This document shows, piece after piece, positions 1 to 10,352 of a stretch of DNA of 64,000 bases. Each line of letters starts with the position of its first letter. Position 1 is the first letter of the stretch. A program made the translations under genes and the position numbers. Where the stretch lies: NCBI GenBank assembly GCA_028752905.1, contig JAQNBH010000006.1, positions 30,233,161 to 30,297,160 of the forward strand, written 5' to 3'. The stretch comes from Cladorhizidae sp. MBARI D1340-BT2. Lineage: Eukaryota; Porifera; Demospongiae; Poecilosclerida; Cladorhizidae. The notes under the pieces were generated by a model that saw only the letters and a program-made list of their open reading frames with translations, had not been told where the DNA came from and did not search any database.

Positions 1-2275
1 CAATCAATGTTTGGTGCCATACTAGAGTGGTGTAGTTTTAGGACCTACTTTTCCCATTGTGTTTTAAAAGAGTGCTTGCCCATTTAAACAATGTTTTTGT
101 AGAGCATATGTAAAAATTGTCAGAGTAATCCTACTTTCTTGACTGACATCTTTGAACATGAGCTGAGAAAAATAGGATATGAACACAATATTTCATGTTG
201 CATTTCCTTGGACATATATTTCATCCTGAAATTATAGAACTTCAAAATTAAATCCCTTTATCTTGGATAACCTGAGGAAAAATATAACCTTTGTGCTTTT
301 TGATCTTTCGTGCTTCTTGATTAATTTAATGAAAGCACGTTTATTGTATGGATCAATTTGTGTAAAAATTATCCACATGGAAAAATAAACAGATTGAATA
401 AATCCAGTATTCCAAACTAAGTTACACCTACCGAGATTCTCACTGGCTAGCTCATCAGGGAAGGATGGAGTCTCAAAAATAAAACATTCATTAAATCAAG
501 AAAATACAACAATAGAGTATCCACCTGTATGGATCTTTTGAATGGAAGACCTCTGATGTCCCAATATTTGTACCAGCATTTATAGGCAATCCAGGGTCTA
601 AAGTTACAGTAATCAAAATATAAATCAAGAATGCATTCATACTCTATATGTAGGGATGATAAATCACAGCTGTATCGTGGTCCTCTAAATAATAAAGTGC
701 GTGCATCTATAAAGAACAGGTGGACAAACTGTCAGAATTACATGATATTAAAAGAAGTCAATGATTTCCATTTTTCACCACATACATCCTAACATTATCA
801 GTCTCCAGAGCTCCAAGTTTCTGTTTAACTTGACACTGAAACACAATGAACATTAGCTGAGAAAAATGAGAGATAAAAAACACATCTCATGGTATATATA
901 TATTTCTTGGCAATTCTTCATCTGATGTTTGTCAAAAGTTATAGAAGTTCTAAAATTGCTAGGGTGTTAGAGTAGTAGGCATCTAGGGCTAGAGGCTCCT
1001 ATTGATGACAAGTACAAACTTTGGCTTTCTATTTCAAAAAGGTTGTGATAAATAACTGAATACAGAAAAATTATGGTGATCTTGGTGGTCTTAGCTTCAG
1101 TTCAGGCTCTCGAGAGTGGCTCCCCGGCAGCCAGGGAAGTCCATTCCGATTCAACTGCTAACATTCTGGTGCCAGGCAGCGCAATGAATAGTACAAGTAG
1201 TCGGAGCTTCTGGGTTTGTGTTTTAATATGGCTGGCAATATTGCTTAACATGTTTCTAGTGCTTCCACTAGATCTGGATCCTTGCCTTTCCATAACGAGC
1301 ATCACAACCAAGTTAAATTTTTTGCCCAAGCAACCTTTTTGAAAAAGACAGTGTTAGGATCATTCCAGACGACTTAGTTCCTTTCGTAGCAGAGGCTTAA
1401 TTTTGAAGGTCGAGTGCCCTGTTATCTTTGCTTGACAGTTGTGACAAGGATAGTCCATGAAGGCTTGAATCTCTAATGCTATGTAAATAAGAATGGAATT
1501 GCTAACTGGATAATATTTATATCTTTATGCAAGCGTACAGTCAGGTAGGTAATTATTACTTCTAGTTATGTATTTAGGAAATATGCAATAGTTTCCTACA
1601 AGCAGCATAAACAGATGCAGTATCACAAGCATTGTGTGTAGTATTAGCTACCTGCACAACAACACGCAATTTAAGTGAGATGCTTAGCAGTTCTTAGCAA
1701 TGGCTACTAAACCATCATTCCTCGAATTCTTTCCTAGACAGGGATTTGGAATCAGCAGCCACAACGACCATAGTGATAGGAATTCTTATAAGTTGCTGAA
1801 GTTTGTGAGGGAAGATGATTCTAAGATATAAGCAGTAAAAAAATGTATAATTAAGCATGCTAGCTTGTAAAAAATAGAACACTACATCTGTCATCAGTGT
1901 TTGGATGAGCTATTGGAATAATGACTTGAGTATACCGAGAAGGATGCTGGGGACCTGTAAGTATTATGCAAATATTGATTCTTGTGATGTGTGCAACCAA
2001 TGTTACAAGAACTATCTTTAATTGCATGAAAGATAATGCTACACTAACCATAAAGCAAGAGAGTATTCTATTTTGTAAAAAAATATGATCATAGGCATTT
2101 TTGTAAACATTGAGACAACGTTTTGCTGATGTCTCAAAGTATAATGCACAGGGTTAATAATATTTATTACCACAATGCCCAGACCATTGTGTCAGTACTC
2201 TCCACAGAACACTTGTGGCACTGCCTTTCTAACTGCTTGAAGGCAATTGTTGCATCTCGCCAATTACAATATATA
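1..2275. other. No supported gene; AT-rich non-coding DNA
   Basis: I find no open frame with a recognisable domain and no clear repeat here. The most gene-like part is 1073-1342, which is locally richer in GC and open on both strands (89 codons plus, 75 codons minus), but neither translation shows a motif I know and there is no convincing splice-site pair around it. Treat the stretch as intergenic or unrecognised old repeat. Confidence 0.5.
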
Positions 2276-2310
2276 TGTTACCCGCAAACCGGGAATTTGC
2301 TCAATCCTAG

Positions 2311-2985
2311 GATCGCGATAACCAATCAGATCGAAACAAGTTTTCTCCCACGTGGGAAGAGGTTGTAGTAAGGGAAATAGAAGGAGAGAATGCCTATGAT
2401 GATTATCTTCAGCAAACCTTTCTTTCTGGAAGGAACCTTGGAAGCAAAACCATATCAAGAACAAAGGGACAAGCTGTTGTCAAATTTCTGAAAGGGGAGA
2501 TGGCGAACAGTGATCCTAAATTCAATTTTTGGGTGAAACAAAAATGTTTTTAACTTTTGAAGTACCCTGCTCTTGGGCTTAAGGATGTACTTTGTATACC
2601 AGCAAAGAAAAAGGTATGATTAAACCCAAATAGCCAGTGATATATTTTGTGAGACATATTTTGTTGTTAGACAGGTCTCCTTATTTTATAAGTTTAAAGC
2701 CACAAGTCAAGTGCCAATCTATTTCAAAGCCTGGATGATAATAACAAAGACAAAACTTTGTTTAATTTATTGAAATCCAGTAGCCATTCGCTTCATGAGC
2801 CAGACCCTTTACTGAATCGCAGTTATACGGTGTCGTTTTAATCTAATCTTTTTTTCAGGATGAGAGTGACTCCTCCATCCTTGGTCATTATTGGAGAGTG
2901 GCTTACATTGAAGAGTTTCATACTATTTTGAATAGAGTGCACTGTGATGTTCAAGGTCATATGGGCTATAAAGACTCTAGCCGAG
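2311..2985 (+). pseudogene. Ginger gene exons 1-2: N-terminal domain and first half of H2C2 zinc finger
   Basis: Exon 1 is open from 2311 to a GTATGA donor at 2614 apart from an in-frame TAA at 2551-2553. It contains VKFLKGEMANSDPKFNFWV and LGLKDVLCIPAKKK, which resemble the N-terminal part of KRBA2-like transposase proteins. Exon 2 is 2859-2985, with a polypyrimidine-CAG acceptor and a GTACAG donor, and encodes YWRVAYIEEFHTILNRVHCD followed by VQGHMGYKDSSR; the HCDVQGH pair supplies the histidines of the integrase H2C2 zinc finger. No in-frame ATG lies between the element end and exon 1, so the start is lost or unrecognised. Exon 2 ends with one extra base, which does not match the phase of exon 3, suggesting a one-base indel. 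Confidence 0.7.
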
Positions 2986-3253
2986 GTACAGAATGTCTAT
3001 CATTTCTATACAAAAACAGATTCTATGCATGTGATCTTGTGTTTGAAATGTAGCCCTTGATGCATGCTCTCATTTTGGCACTCAAATATTGTAGGTACAG
3101 TGTAGAGCTCTACTGTTTCAACACCTAAAGATTGCACCAGAGATTGAAAATTGTGACTTACTCTCAGTTATATAAGCTGTGCATAATATGCGTATAGCTC
3201 ATGTCAACCATAAAATGTTTTTAATCATGTGACCATGAATATTTGAATTGAGG

Positions 3254-5763
3254 CAGGGTTTTATCTGGGGATATTGTTTTGGGGGGGAAACATTTGACAA
3301 ATGTGTTAATAGCCACACGTGGTTCTTAATATGCCAATAACACTAAGTGCAGTGGGCTAGGTTTGTCTGAGAGCACATGGAAGCTATAGCATGCTCTTTG
3401 ATTGCTTTAAAATGGATCTAAGAAAGTATTTTACTAAGAAAATACCTGTGCGCTTGACCCTGATTGCTCCACTAGTCCAAGAAATAAGCCTGAAACTGAT
3501 GTAAGTGCTGGACTGCACTCTTTTGAGTCTGGTGGTGATGAATCTGACAATAATGCAAGTTTGTCTGACACTGAAATGGATAATCCTCCAAAAAGGAAGA
3601 AAGTGGAAAAAAATAGCAGAAAGGAACAAGTCAAGCAATCAAAGAAAAGAATGTCTTTCAATTCAAGGTTGTTACATCACTTCCCTTGGGTTCGACATGA
3701 TTCAGCAATTGATGGAGCATTCTGTACCATCTGTGAGAAGTGGGAAAAGCCTCCCCTTCAAGTTCGAGGAGCTTGGGTACATGAGCCATTTAGAGCTTGG
3801 AAAAAGGCCAGAGAGAAAATGCAAGAGCATGCTAAGTCCAACTGGCACAAGGAGGCATGTTTACTGGCTTTAGAACACGAGCATTCCCAGAGAGAAGGTA
3901 CGATTATTGAGCAGATACAGTCTGTTTCAAGAAGACAACGAGATGAAAATCGTACTGTTGTGAAGAAATTGTTACGGTGCACCTACTATTTGGCCAAAAA
4001 TAGAATTGCCCATACAACTAACTTTGCTGATCTAGTAATTGCTTGTGGAACTAATGATCTTCAGCTGTTTGTTCATGATGAAGTGCATAGGAATGCTATG
4101 TATACATCCACAACTGCCACTACCGATTTTGTTACTGCCATTGCTCTTTGGGTAGAAGAAGGGCTGCTACAGAATTTAAAAGAGTCTCCCTACTTCACTC
4201 TAATGGGGGATGAATGCACTGACGTGGCGTCCATGGAATAGCTATCCTTGTGTTTCAGGTGGCTAAGAGATGGCAAACCCGAAGAGCACTTTCTTGAGGT
4301 GATACATGTCAAAAGGGCGAATGCTGAAACCATCACTTCAGCCATTACCACCTACCTAGGAGACAAGGGAATCAATGTGAAGTGTATGCGAGGAATGGGT
4401 TTTGATGGTGCCGCCACATTTTCAGGAAGAAAGACAGGAGTTCAGATACAGCTTCGTAGGCTATCTCCACATGCCATATTCATTCACTGCAGGAATCATT
4501 TGCTACAATTAGCATGAGCACAAGCAGCAAATCAAGTTCCACGCATCAAACGGGTATACAATAACCTCACAACTCTATGGAAATTGATGAAGGAGATTCA
4601 AGCAGTTCTCAATATGCCCCAGCTAAAAATGCTTAAACCTACTGACACCCGCTGGCTGTCGCATGAAAACACAATCAGGTCAGTTAAAAGATCATACATT
4701 GCAATAGTTGTGGCGTTTGAAGCAATTTATGAGGAGTCTGGTGATGCTGAAGCTCATGGTCTGTCTCTACTTCTCAGAAAGCTGGAAACAGTAGCATCCA
4801 TTTATATGCTTTCTGAGGTGCTTGGCAGTATTGCAAGGCTTTGTAGAGCCTTACAGACAAAGGGCTTTGATCTTGTTCAACTTCCGTTGGCAGTATCTTC
4901 GACTCTTCAGGAATTGCATGCTATTCAAGTATCTCCTACAGACTTTGCATGGTATGCCAGTCTAAAGGAAGTTATTCCAGACCTTCAATTGTCTGGTATT
5001 GCTAATGGAGTCCTTCGAAGAAACCTTGAGCACTTTCCACACTCGGGTAATAAATCCTTTCATTACACATCTAACTGAGAATATTAACAGCAGATTTGCT
5101 GATGGTAAGGATTTATTAGTTGCATTTTCAATTTTTTATCCACATCACTTGCCACCTGAATCTGATCAAAGATACAGAGAGTATGGTAAAGACAAGTTTA
5201 TTCAACTTTGTCGAGAGTATGGGGTCCAATCGGAAGTAGACGACAACGGCAAAGTGGTTAAGTTTGATCCTGATATTGACTCTGAGCTGGTTATGGAAGA
5301 ATGGATGATGTACAGACGCCTTTTAAACTCACAAAAAGGAGTCCGAAACATGCAAGAGGGGATAGAGGAAGTCCTTAAAAGTCCTATCTACAGGCAAATG
5401 TTTCCTAACATTGTGAAGCTAATATCAATCTTACTTTGTCTTCCAGTAAGCACTGCTTCAGTAGAGTGTAGCTTTTCAGCAATGAAAACTGTCAAAACAA
5501 GGCTACGAAATAAACTTGCTGATTCAAGCCTTAGCAATTTGATGAAAATAGTCATTGAAGGACCAGATAAATTATCTGATATAGACTTAGATAAAATTGT
5601 GACTATATGGAGCACGATTAAGACAAAAGATTTACATGTTTAGTTATGTATTTCATTATGCAACTTCATAAAAAAATTAATGAGTGGGAGGGGAGGGTGG
5701 GGGGGAAACATGTCCTCTTGGGGGGGAAACATACCCCGGTCTCCCCCCCCAGATAAAACCCTG
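3254..5763 (+). mobile_element. hAT transposon nested in an intron of the Ginger element
   Basis: The ends are perfect 17-bp inverted repeats, CAGGGTTTTATCTGGGG at 3254-3270 and its complement at 5747-5763. Both ends are followed inward by G-rich tracts with GGGGGGGAAACA. Flanking TGAGG occurs at 3249-3253 and 5764-5768, a 5-bp direct repeat; most hAT elements make 8-bp duplications and the 8-bp flanks here do not match. The element contains one decayed transposase gene. It lies between Ginger exons 2 and 3, so its insertion postdates the Ginger copy. Confidence 0.9.
3438..5643 (+). pseudogene. hAT transposase pseudogene (TTF/DUF4371 type, ZNF862/ZMYM-like)
   Basis: One reading frame is open from 3438; the first ATG is at 3576. 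In order it encodes an acidic start with a basic NPPKRKK stretch, a Cys/His region (FCTICEKW ... NWHKEAC) like a TTF-type zinc finger, the DUF4371-like segment ending GDECTDVASME, the hAT motifs FDGAATFSGRKTGVQ and HCRNHLLQLA, then DTRWLSHENTIRSVKR, and the C-terminal dimerisation motif VSTASVECSFSAMKTVKTR. Relatives are hAT transposases and domesticated proteins such as ZNF862. It is disrupted by TAG at 4239-4241 (where relatives have Gln, consistent with CAG decay), TGA at 4515-4517 and a one-base frameshift near 4980-5010, so it cannot make a full transposase. All breaks are point-like, suggesting moderate age. Confidence 0.9.
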
Positions 5764-6302
5764 TGAGGTCCTGACATAAGGTTGCTACCTCTAATTTTTA
5801 TATGGTGTTGGTAAATGCAAACATACAATTTGTCATATCCAAATTCAATTGAGTCCTAGGACAGTGCAGCGCAGCATATGAGTAAAACACTACTATTGTA
5901 GTAACTTCCAATTCATTTTTAGTGAAAAATTTGGAACACACAGCAAGTTACATTTTGGACACAACATAAAACACTCGTTATGAAGTATGTTGACGTTTGG
6001 ATGTTATGAATCCTTATGTTGCACCCATTTCCTATTTTATATCGGTTTGACCTACATACTTCTAATAGTAGCAAAAACATGGGTGTGTGCATTTAGATTT
6101 ACATTGTCCGTTTCATCCACTAGATACAGCAAGCATCCACCTCTCAGGTTTTTAATGTGAATATCTAAATACCCATGGGTTATAATCCTGTTGTTTTAGT
6201 GTGTGGTAAACAACTAGCGACATTTTATAATAGTGATCTGTTTTGGTTATCAATAAAAAATGCTCGTAATTCAATTCTCTGTCTTTACCATACTCCCTCT
6301 AG

Positions 6303-6952
6303 ATTTCTTCGAACTATGCGTGTCTACCAAGATCTGTTGTGGAGAAGTACGTTCAATTATGTAGTGTGTGTAACCTTCAGAAGCCACAAACCAACAGTGC
6401 CCCAATTAAACCTATCATTTCTTCTGGGTTTATGACTCGAGGACAGGTAATATTATTAGTTCCAAATATGTTGGTATTTAGTATTGTCTTATTTAGGTGG
6501 ATTTGATTGACATGCGACATAGACCAGACGACCGCCATAATTGGATTGGCCACTACATGGATCATTGGTCCAAATTCCATGTACTGTTTGCTCTTGAGCA
6601 CAAGAGTGCAATTGAGGTGGCTAAAAACTTGTCCAGTCGTGTTTTTGCATATTTCGGTCTTCCCAAGGTTTGTGTGACACATAATTGATTATTAATGGTT
6701 ACAGCATGTTTGAGTGTTCCTATGTATAGATATTCCAATCTGATAATGGAAGAGAATTTGTCAATCATATCATAGACAAACTGGTGAAGACCTGGCCGGG
6801 GAGAGCCACCATCATAAACGGTCGACCAAGACACCCTCAATCACAGGGTCTAGTGGAACGTGCAAATGCTAAAGTTGAAGAACTTCTTGCATGTCGGTTT
6901 GAACAGAATGAATGTGATATGGCATGGTCACATTGGTTACCAGAAATTCAGT
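6303..6952 (+). pseudogene. Ginger gene exons 3-5: H2C2 end and DDE integrase core
   Basis: Three exons have GT-AG borders and matching phases: 6303-6446 (acceptor ctctag, donor gtaata), 6497-6667 (donor gtttgt) and 6730-6952 (donor gtaagt), separated by introns of 50 and 62 bp. Exon 3 encodes LPRSVVEKYVQLCSVCNLQK, giving the CxxC of the zinc finger, and ends FMTRGQ. Exon 4 begins VDLIDMRHRPDDRHNWIGHY, holding the first catalytic Asp in DLIDM. Exon 5 starts IFQSDNGREFVN, holding the second Asp, then INGRPRHPQSQGLVERANA, holding the catalytic Glu. This is the retroviral-type integrase fold that cuts and joins element ends in the nucleus. Within these exons I see no stop, so the catalytic core itself is preserved in this copy. 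Confidence 0.85.
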
Positions 6953-7235
6953 GTAAGTTTGATTTTCATAATAGTGATTCATAAACAATAGTGATTCATA
7001 AACAACTATAATTGGTCACTGTATGATACTATAAAAGAAGATACCATAAATATGTAATATAGCTGAACTTTTCATGGTAATGGTGATTGATAGGTTATGG
7101 ATGAGTGTTTAGTACAGCCATTGTAGTAATAATATGCCTAATACTGGCAGCCTGATGGCAGCATGAACTTCACATACTTGGTCATCTCTGCTTTCTTTTG
7201 GTGTGTGTGTTTGGTGTGTGTGTGTATACTACTAG

Positions 7236-7526
7236 ATCAACTGAATACATGTGTTCATGAAACCATGAAGTGTACTCCATACGAATTGGGGTACGGACAA
7301 CCACCACGTAGCGGTATATTTCCAGGTACTAATCTAAGGTCATTAATGGAGGAAGATATCGCAGACTTGATCAATGAAACTGAACCTATAGAACATGTAT
7401 CAGCAGACAAAAGTTCTACTCCCCTACTTTGTTCAGATGATCCAAGCTCTCCTGAACACTCCTCACCATCTGTCCCTCACTGTAGTGAACCTCATTGCAC
7501 AGAGAGTGATATCAGAAATAAGCAAA
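7236..7526 (+). pseudogene. Ginger gene exon 6: integrase C-terminal extension
   Basis: The acceptor at 7234-7235 follows a GT-rich tract; the two first bases complete the codon split at the exon 5 donor, giving EIQ-Y-QLNTCVHE. The exon encodes NTCVHETMKCTPYELGYGQP, the 'CTPYEL-FGQ' motif that follows the integrase core in KRBA2-like and Ty3/Gypsy integrases, and then a Ser/Thr/Pro-rich linker. A GTAAAA donor at 7527 leaves one base that joins in phase to exon 7. No stop is seen. Confidence 0.75.
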
Positions 7527-7742
7527 GTAAAACAATTTTAGACCTTTTAATATTTCTAATCCAGGGTCAGTAATGGAGAGTAAAACAATTTTAGACATTC
7601 TATTATAATACCAAATAAACATTGCACAGAGGTTTCCTTGTGTTGAGACTTGAGAGTGAAAACACAAGTAAATTACTTTTTCGCAATCCCATTATATAAC
7701 ATTTTGATGATGTAATAAACATTTTATTAAATATTTCTTCAG

Positions 7743-9249
7743 GTACACCATTGGCAACAAGCCAAAAGCATAGCAAAAGAAGAAAGGAAGCTGATAGAAA
7801 CTATCTATTGAATGCTGAAAGAATGGTGAAACAATACAGTAAACGGAAACGCCATGCTGTTGAATCATTTGCTGTTGGGGATTTAGTCAGCATTCAAATC
7901 CCACGAATCGACAGAGCATCAACTGATTTTCGACGGATACCATGTGTAATAGTTGTTGTCTCTGGTACCAAGAGACCTGTGTATCGCCTACATTGTCAAT
8001 ATGGGGCATTGAAAAACTGTGCTTATGATGGACAACTTGAGCGGTATTCTGGCAAAGTCGAGCTTTCACCAAATGACTGGAAAACGGAATCATTTTTGTC
8101 TCTTGCACTGCTCTTTAACCCTAAGAATGCCTATTATGGTAACTCATGTGGTTGCAAAGGTGGATGCAAAAACTCTCATTGCTCTTGTAAGAAAGCCAGA
8201 AAGTTGTGCACCAAAAGATGTCATACTGGATTACATTGCTTTAACAGTGACAAGAAAGGATTCAATGATGATGTTGTTGTGGCTAGTGCCATCACCAGAG
8301 CTACTGGGTGACCTGTGGGGGAAAAAATGGCTATGATGTCAAACTTGTGGGTAGTTCTGTAAGTGGATGCAAGCCTGATAGTAGTGTTGTGGGTGGTACT
8401 GTCAGTAGAGACCAAAAAAATGTCGATGATGTTGAACTTCTAGATAGTTCAGTCAGTGATGATAGAAAGTCTGGACTAGTTATTGTTGATCACTACCCTG
8501 ATATACCAGTCCCACCAATGTGGATCCCAGACCTAGTGTTGTATAAAGAAGATCGTGACATGATTCTTAATGGAAACTGGTTAGTGGATTCACATACGTA
8601 TGCCTCTCAGAAACTTCTCAAAAAAGTATTTCTCTCCATCAATGGATTGCAAGCTACTACTGTGGTCTCTAATATTAGCAGTGACGTTATTCGGAGTCAT
8701 GCAGTCCAGATTTTGTACAGTCAAAACAACCACTGGATCTGCATTGAGCTGAGTAAGGAAGATAATAGTGAAGTTAAGGTATACGATAGTCTTTACAATC
8801 GTTTGCCTCTATCAACTTCTGAACAGATAGCTGCACTTGTATTTTCAAGGAATAAAATGATCACAGCAAGGTTTATGAACATTCAGCAGCAGACCAATGG
8901 TAATGACTGTGCAGTTCTTGCTATTGCTTGTGCAGTAGCCCTCTGTTATGGTGAAGATCCAACCAAAATATGCTGGGATATCTCCAAAATGAGATGTCAC
9001 CTCGTAAATTGTTTCGAGTCACGTAAAATGCTACCTTTTCCTGGTAAAACTGTTACAAACCTCTCTCTGGCAATGGAACCATTTCAAACAATCGAACTGT
9101 ACTGCGTCTGCTGAATGCCATGGAACAAAAGTAGGATGGCAGAATGTTCAAAATGTGGGGAGTGGTACCATGATTAGTGCATGAAGATTCCCAGAGTTTA
9201 TTTCGATAAGAAAATATGGATTGGTGGACATGTATTAATTGCTAACTGA
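7743..9249 (+). pseudogene. Ginger gene exon 7: Cys-rich CXC domain, Ulp1 protease and PHD finger
   Basis: The acceptor is ttcttcag at 7735-7742. The first part (to 8311) has a basic stretch, FAVGDLVSIQIPRIDR, and a Cys-rich domain of about 35 residues with repeated CxC and CxxxC spacing. After a one-base frameshift near 8290-8308 the frame continues with MWIPDLVLYKEDRDMILNG and a Ulp1/SENP-type cysteine protease: His in NNHWICIEL, Asp in VYDSLYN, Gln and Cys in QQTNGNDCAVLA (residues 142, 160, 195 and 201 counted from 8308). Beyond a TGA at 9112-9114 the same frame gives LYCVC-stop-MPWNKSRMAECSKCGEWYHD, a PHD-like zinc finger, broken again by TAG at 9175-9177 and ending at TGA 9247-9249. Ginger1 transposons are known to carry such extra domains. 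TGA and TAG both fit C-to-T decay of Arg and Gln codons. Confidence 0.8.
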
Positions 9250-9330
9250 ATTGGAATACTCGGTTATGAATTTTGTACGAATTTTGTATGTACAATATTT
9301 GGCCTTTATGGAATGCAACTACCTTGTCAG

Positions 9331-9660
9331 AATGAGCAACTTTTACCTGTTTCTAGAGCTACAAATTCTATGATAAATCCTAGAATTGAGCAACTTTTAC
9401 TGCTCCTATTAACATTCTTGGTTTTGAGAGTGCAGATTGAGGTTTGAGTTTGACCTAGCGTGATCCAAGGATAGTATGCGCAAACTTTTGATCCAAGGTT
9501 TCTTGCTAGAATGAGCAACTTTTACCTGTTCTATTGAGTAGAAATTCTATGATCAATCCTAGATTGAGCAACTTACTGTTATTACCAAATTCTTGGTTTT
9601 GAGAGTGCAGATTGGAGGTTTGAGTTTGACCTTGCACGATCCTAGGTTCCAGGTTTGCGC
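9331..9660. repeat. Tandem duplication, about 180-bp period, at the Ginger right end
   Basis: Two copies begin GAGCAACTTTTACCTGTT at about 9331 and 9512 and both run through TTGGTTTTGAGAGTGCAGATT and GAGGTTTGAGTTTGACC to just before the terminal repeat. Each copy holds the complement of the TTGCTCAAT-CTAGGAT motif seen beside the left end, so these are probably subterminal binding-type repeats of the transposon. Function is inference. Confidence 0.75.
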
Positions 9661-9666
9661 GTAACA

Positions 9667-10050
9667 TATATATAATGTAGACTGCATGCTAACATAAAAT
9701 GCAGCTTCAGAGGTTCCACTCTTCGTAGATATTTTGTTAGAACTGTCAAGCTAAAATAACAGCACACTTGACCTTCCACTTCATCATAATGAAGCCTCCG
9801 CTATGAAGAGTACCAAGTCTCCTGGAACTACCTCTATGCTACAATGTTTTTTCAATAAGGCCTCTTGGAACACAAAAATGGTCATGATTGTGGGTGTGGC
9901 TAACTATTCTGACACTACCAGGCCCTCTTCTTCTAACTTGTCCAGTACATATAATCTATGATCTGTATCAACAAGAAATGGCTATGGCTAGCTAACACCT
10001 TGAAAATTGTAATTATATCTCAGCACGCAGATGGACAACCACGGTGTATT
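9667..10050. other. No gene seen
   Basis: AT-rich sequence outside the Ginger right end. I see no open frame of note or repeat beyond the short AT run next to the insertion site. Confidence 0.4.
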
Positions 10051-10052
10051 AT

Positions 10053-10342
10053 GGCCGAGGGCTAGAGCTAGGGCTAGTATAGAAGGCCAGCCACAATATA
10101 TCAATGGGATGGCTAGCCATATTTCTAGCCCTAGCCTTAGCCTTAACTCTAGTCCAAGCCTTAGCCTTAACTCTAGTCCAAGCCTTAGCCTTAACTCTAG
10201 TTCAAGCCTTAGCGTTAACTCTTGTCCAAGCCTTAGCCTTAACTCTAGTCCAAGCCTTAGCCTTAACTCTTGTCCAAGCCTTAGCCTTAACTCTAGTCCA
10301 AGCCTTAGTCTTAACTCTAGTCCCAGCCTTAGCCCTAGTCAC
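10053..10342. repeat. 24-bp minisatellite with CTAGGG-like fold-back start
   Basis: From about 10123 a 24-bp unit (CCTTAGCCTTAACTCTAGTC plus CAAG) repeats eight to nine times with few changes, ending in CCCTAG. About 50 bp upstream is GGGCTAGAGCTAGGGCTAG (10058), the complement of the array edge, so the region can fold back. Because the unit is a multiple of three the array is open in several frames (for example NSSPSLSL repeats on the plus strand), which is a by-product of the period and not evidence of a gene. Confidence 0.85.
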
Positions 10343-10352
10343 ATCGCTGTAA

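Larger units (their letters stand above)
2276..9666 (+). mobile_element. Ginger-type DNA transposon (about 7.4 kb), with a nested hAT
   Basis: The left end TGTTACCCGCAAACC (2276) and the right end, whose reverse complement is TGTTACGCGCAAACC (ending 9666), form an inverted repeat of about 19 bp with two mismatches, followed on both sides by a displaced CCTAGGATCG. Both ends are flanked by TATA, matching a 4-bp target duplication, although the flanks are AT repeats so this is ambiguous. Ginger elements are known to begin TGTNR, make 4-bp duplications and carry a retrovirus-like integrase, all of which fit. Inside lies a split gene for an integrase, Ulp1 protease and PHD finger. A 2.5-kb hAT element occupies the large intron, so the original element was about 4.9 kb. 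Subterminal copies of TTGCTCAAT-CTAGGAT occur near both ends. Confidence 0.85.

Noticed and set aside
1073..1342. A gene in the GC-richer patch, open on both strands
   Set aside because: No motif, no splice pair, no preference between strands.
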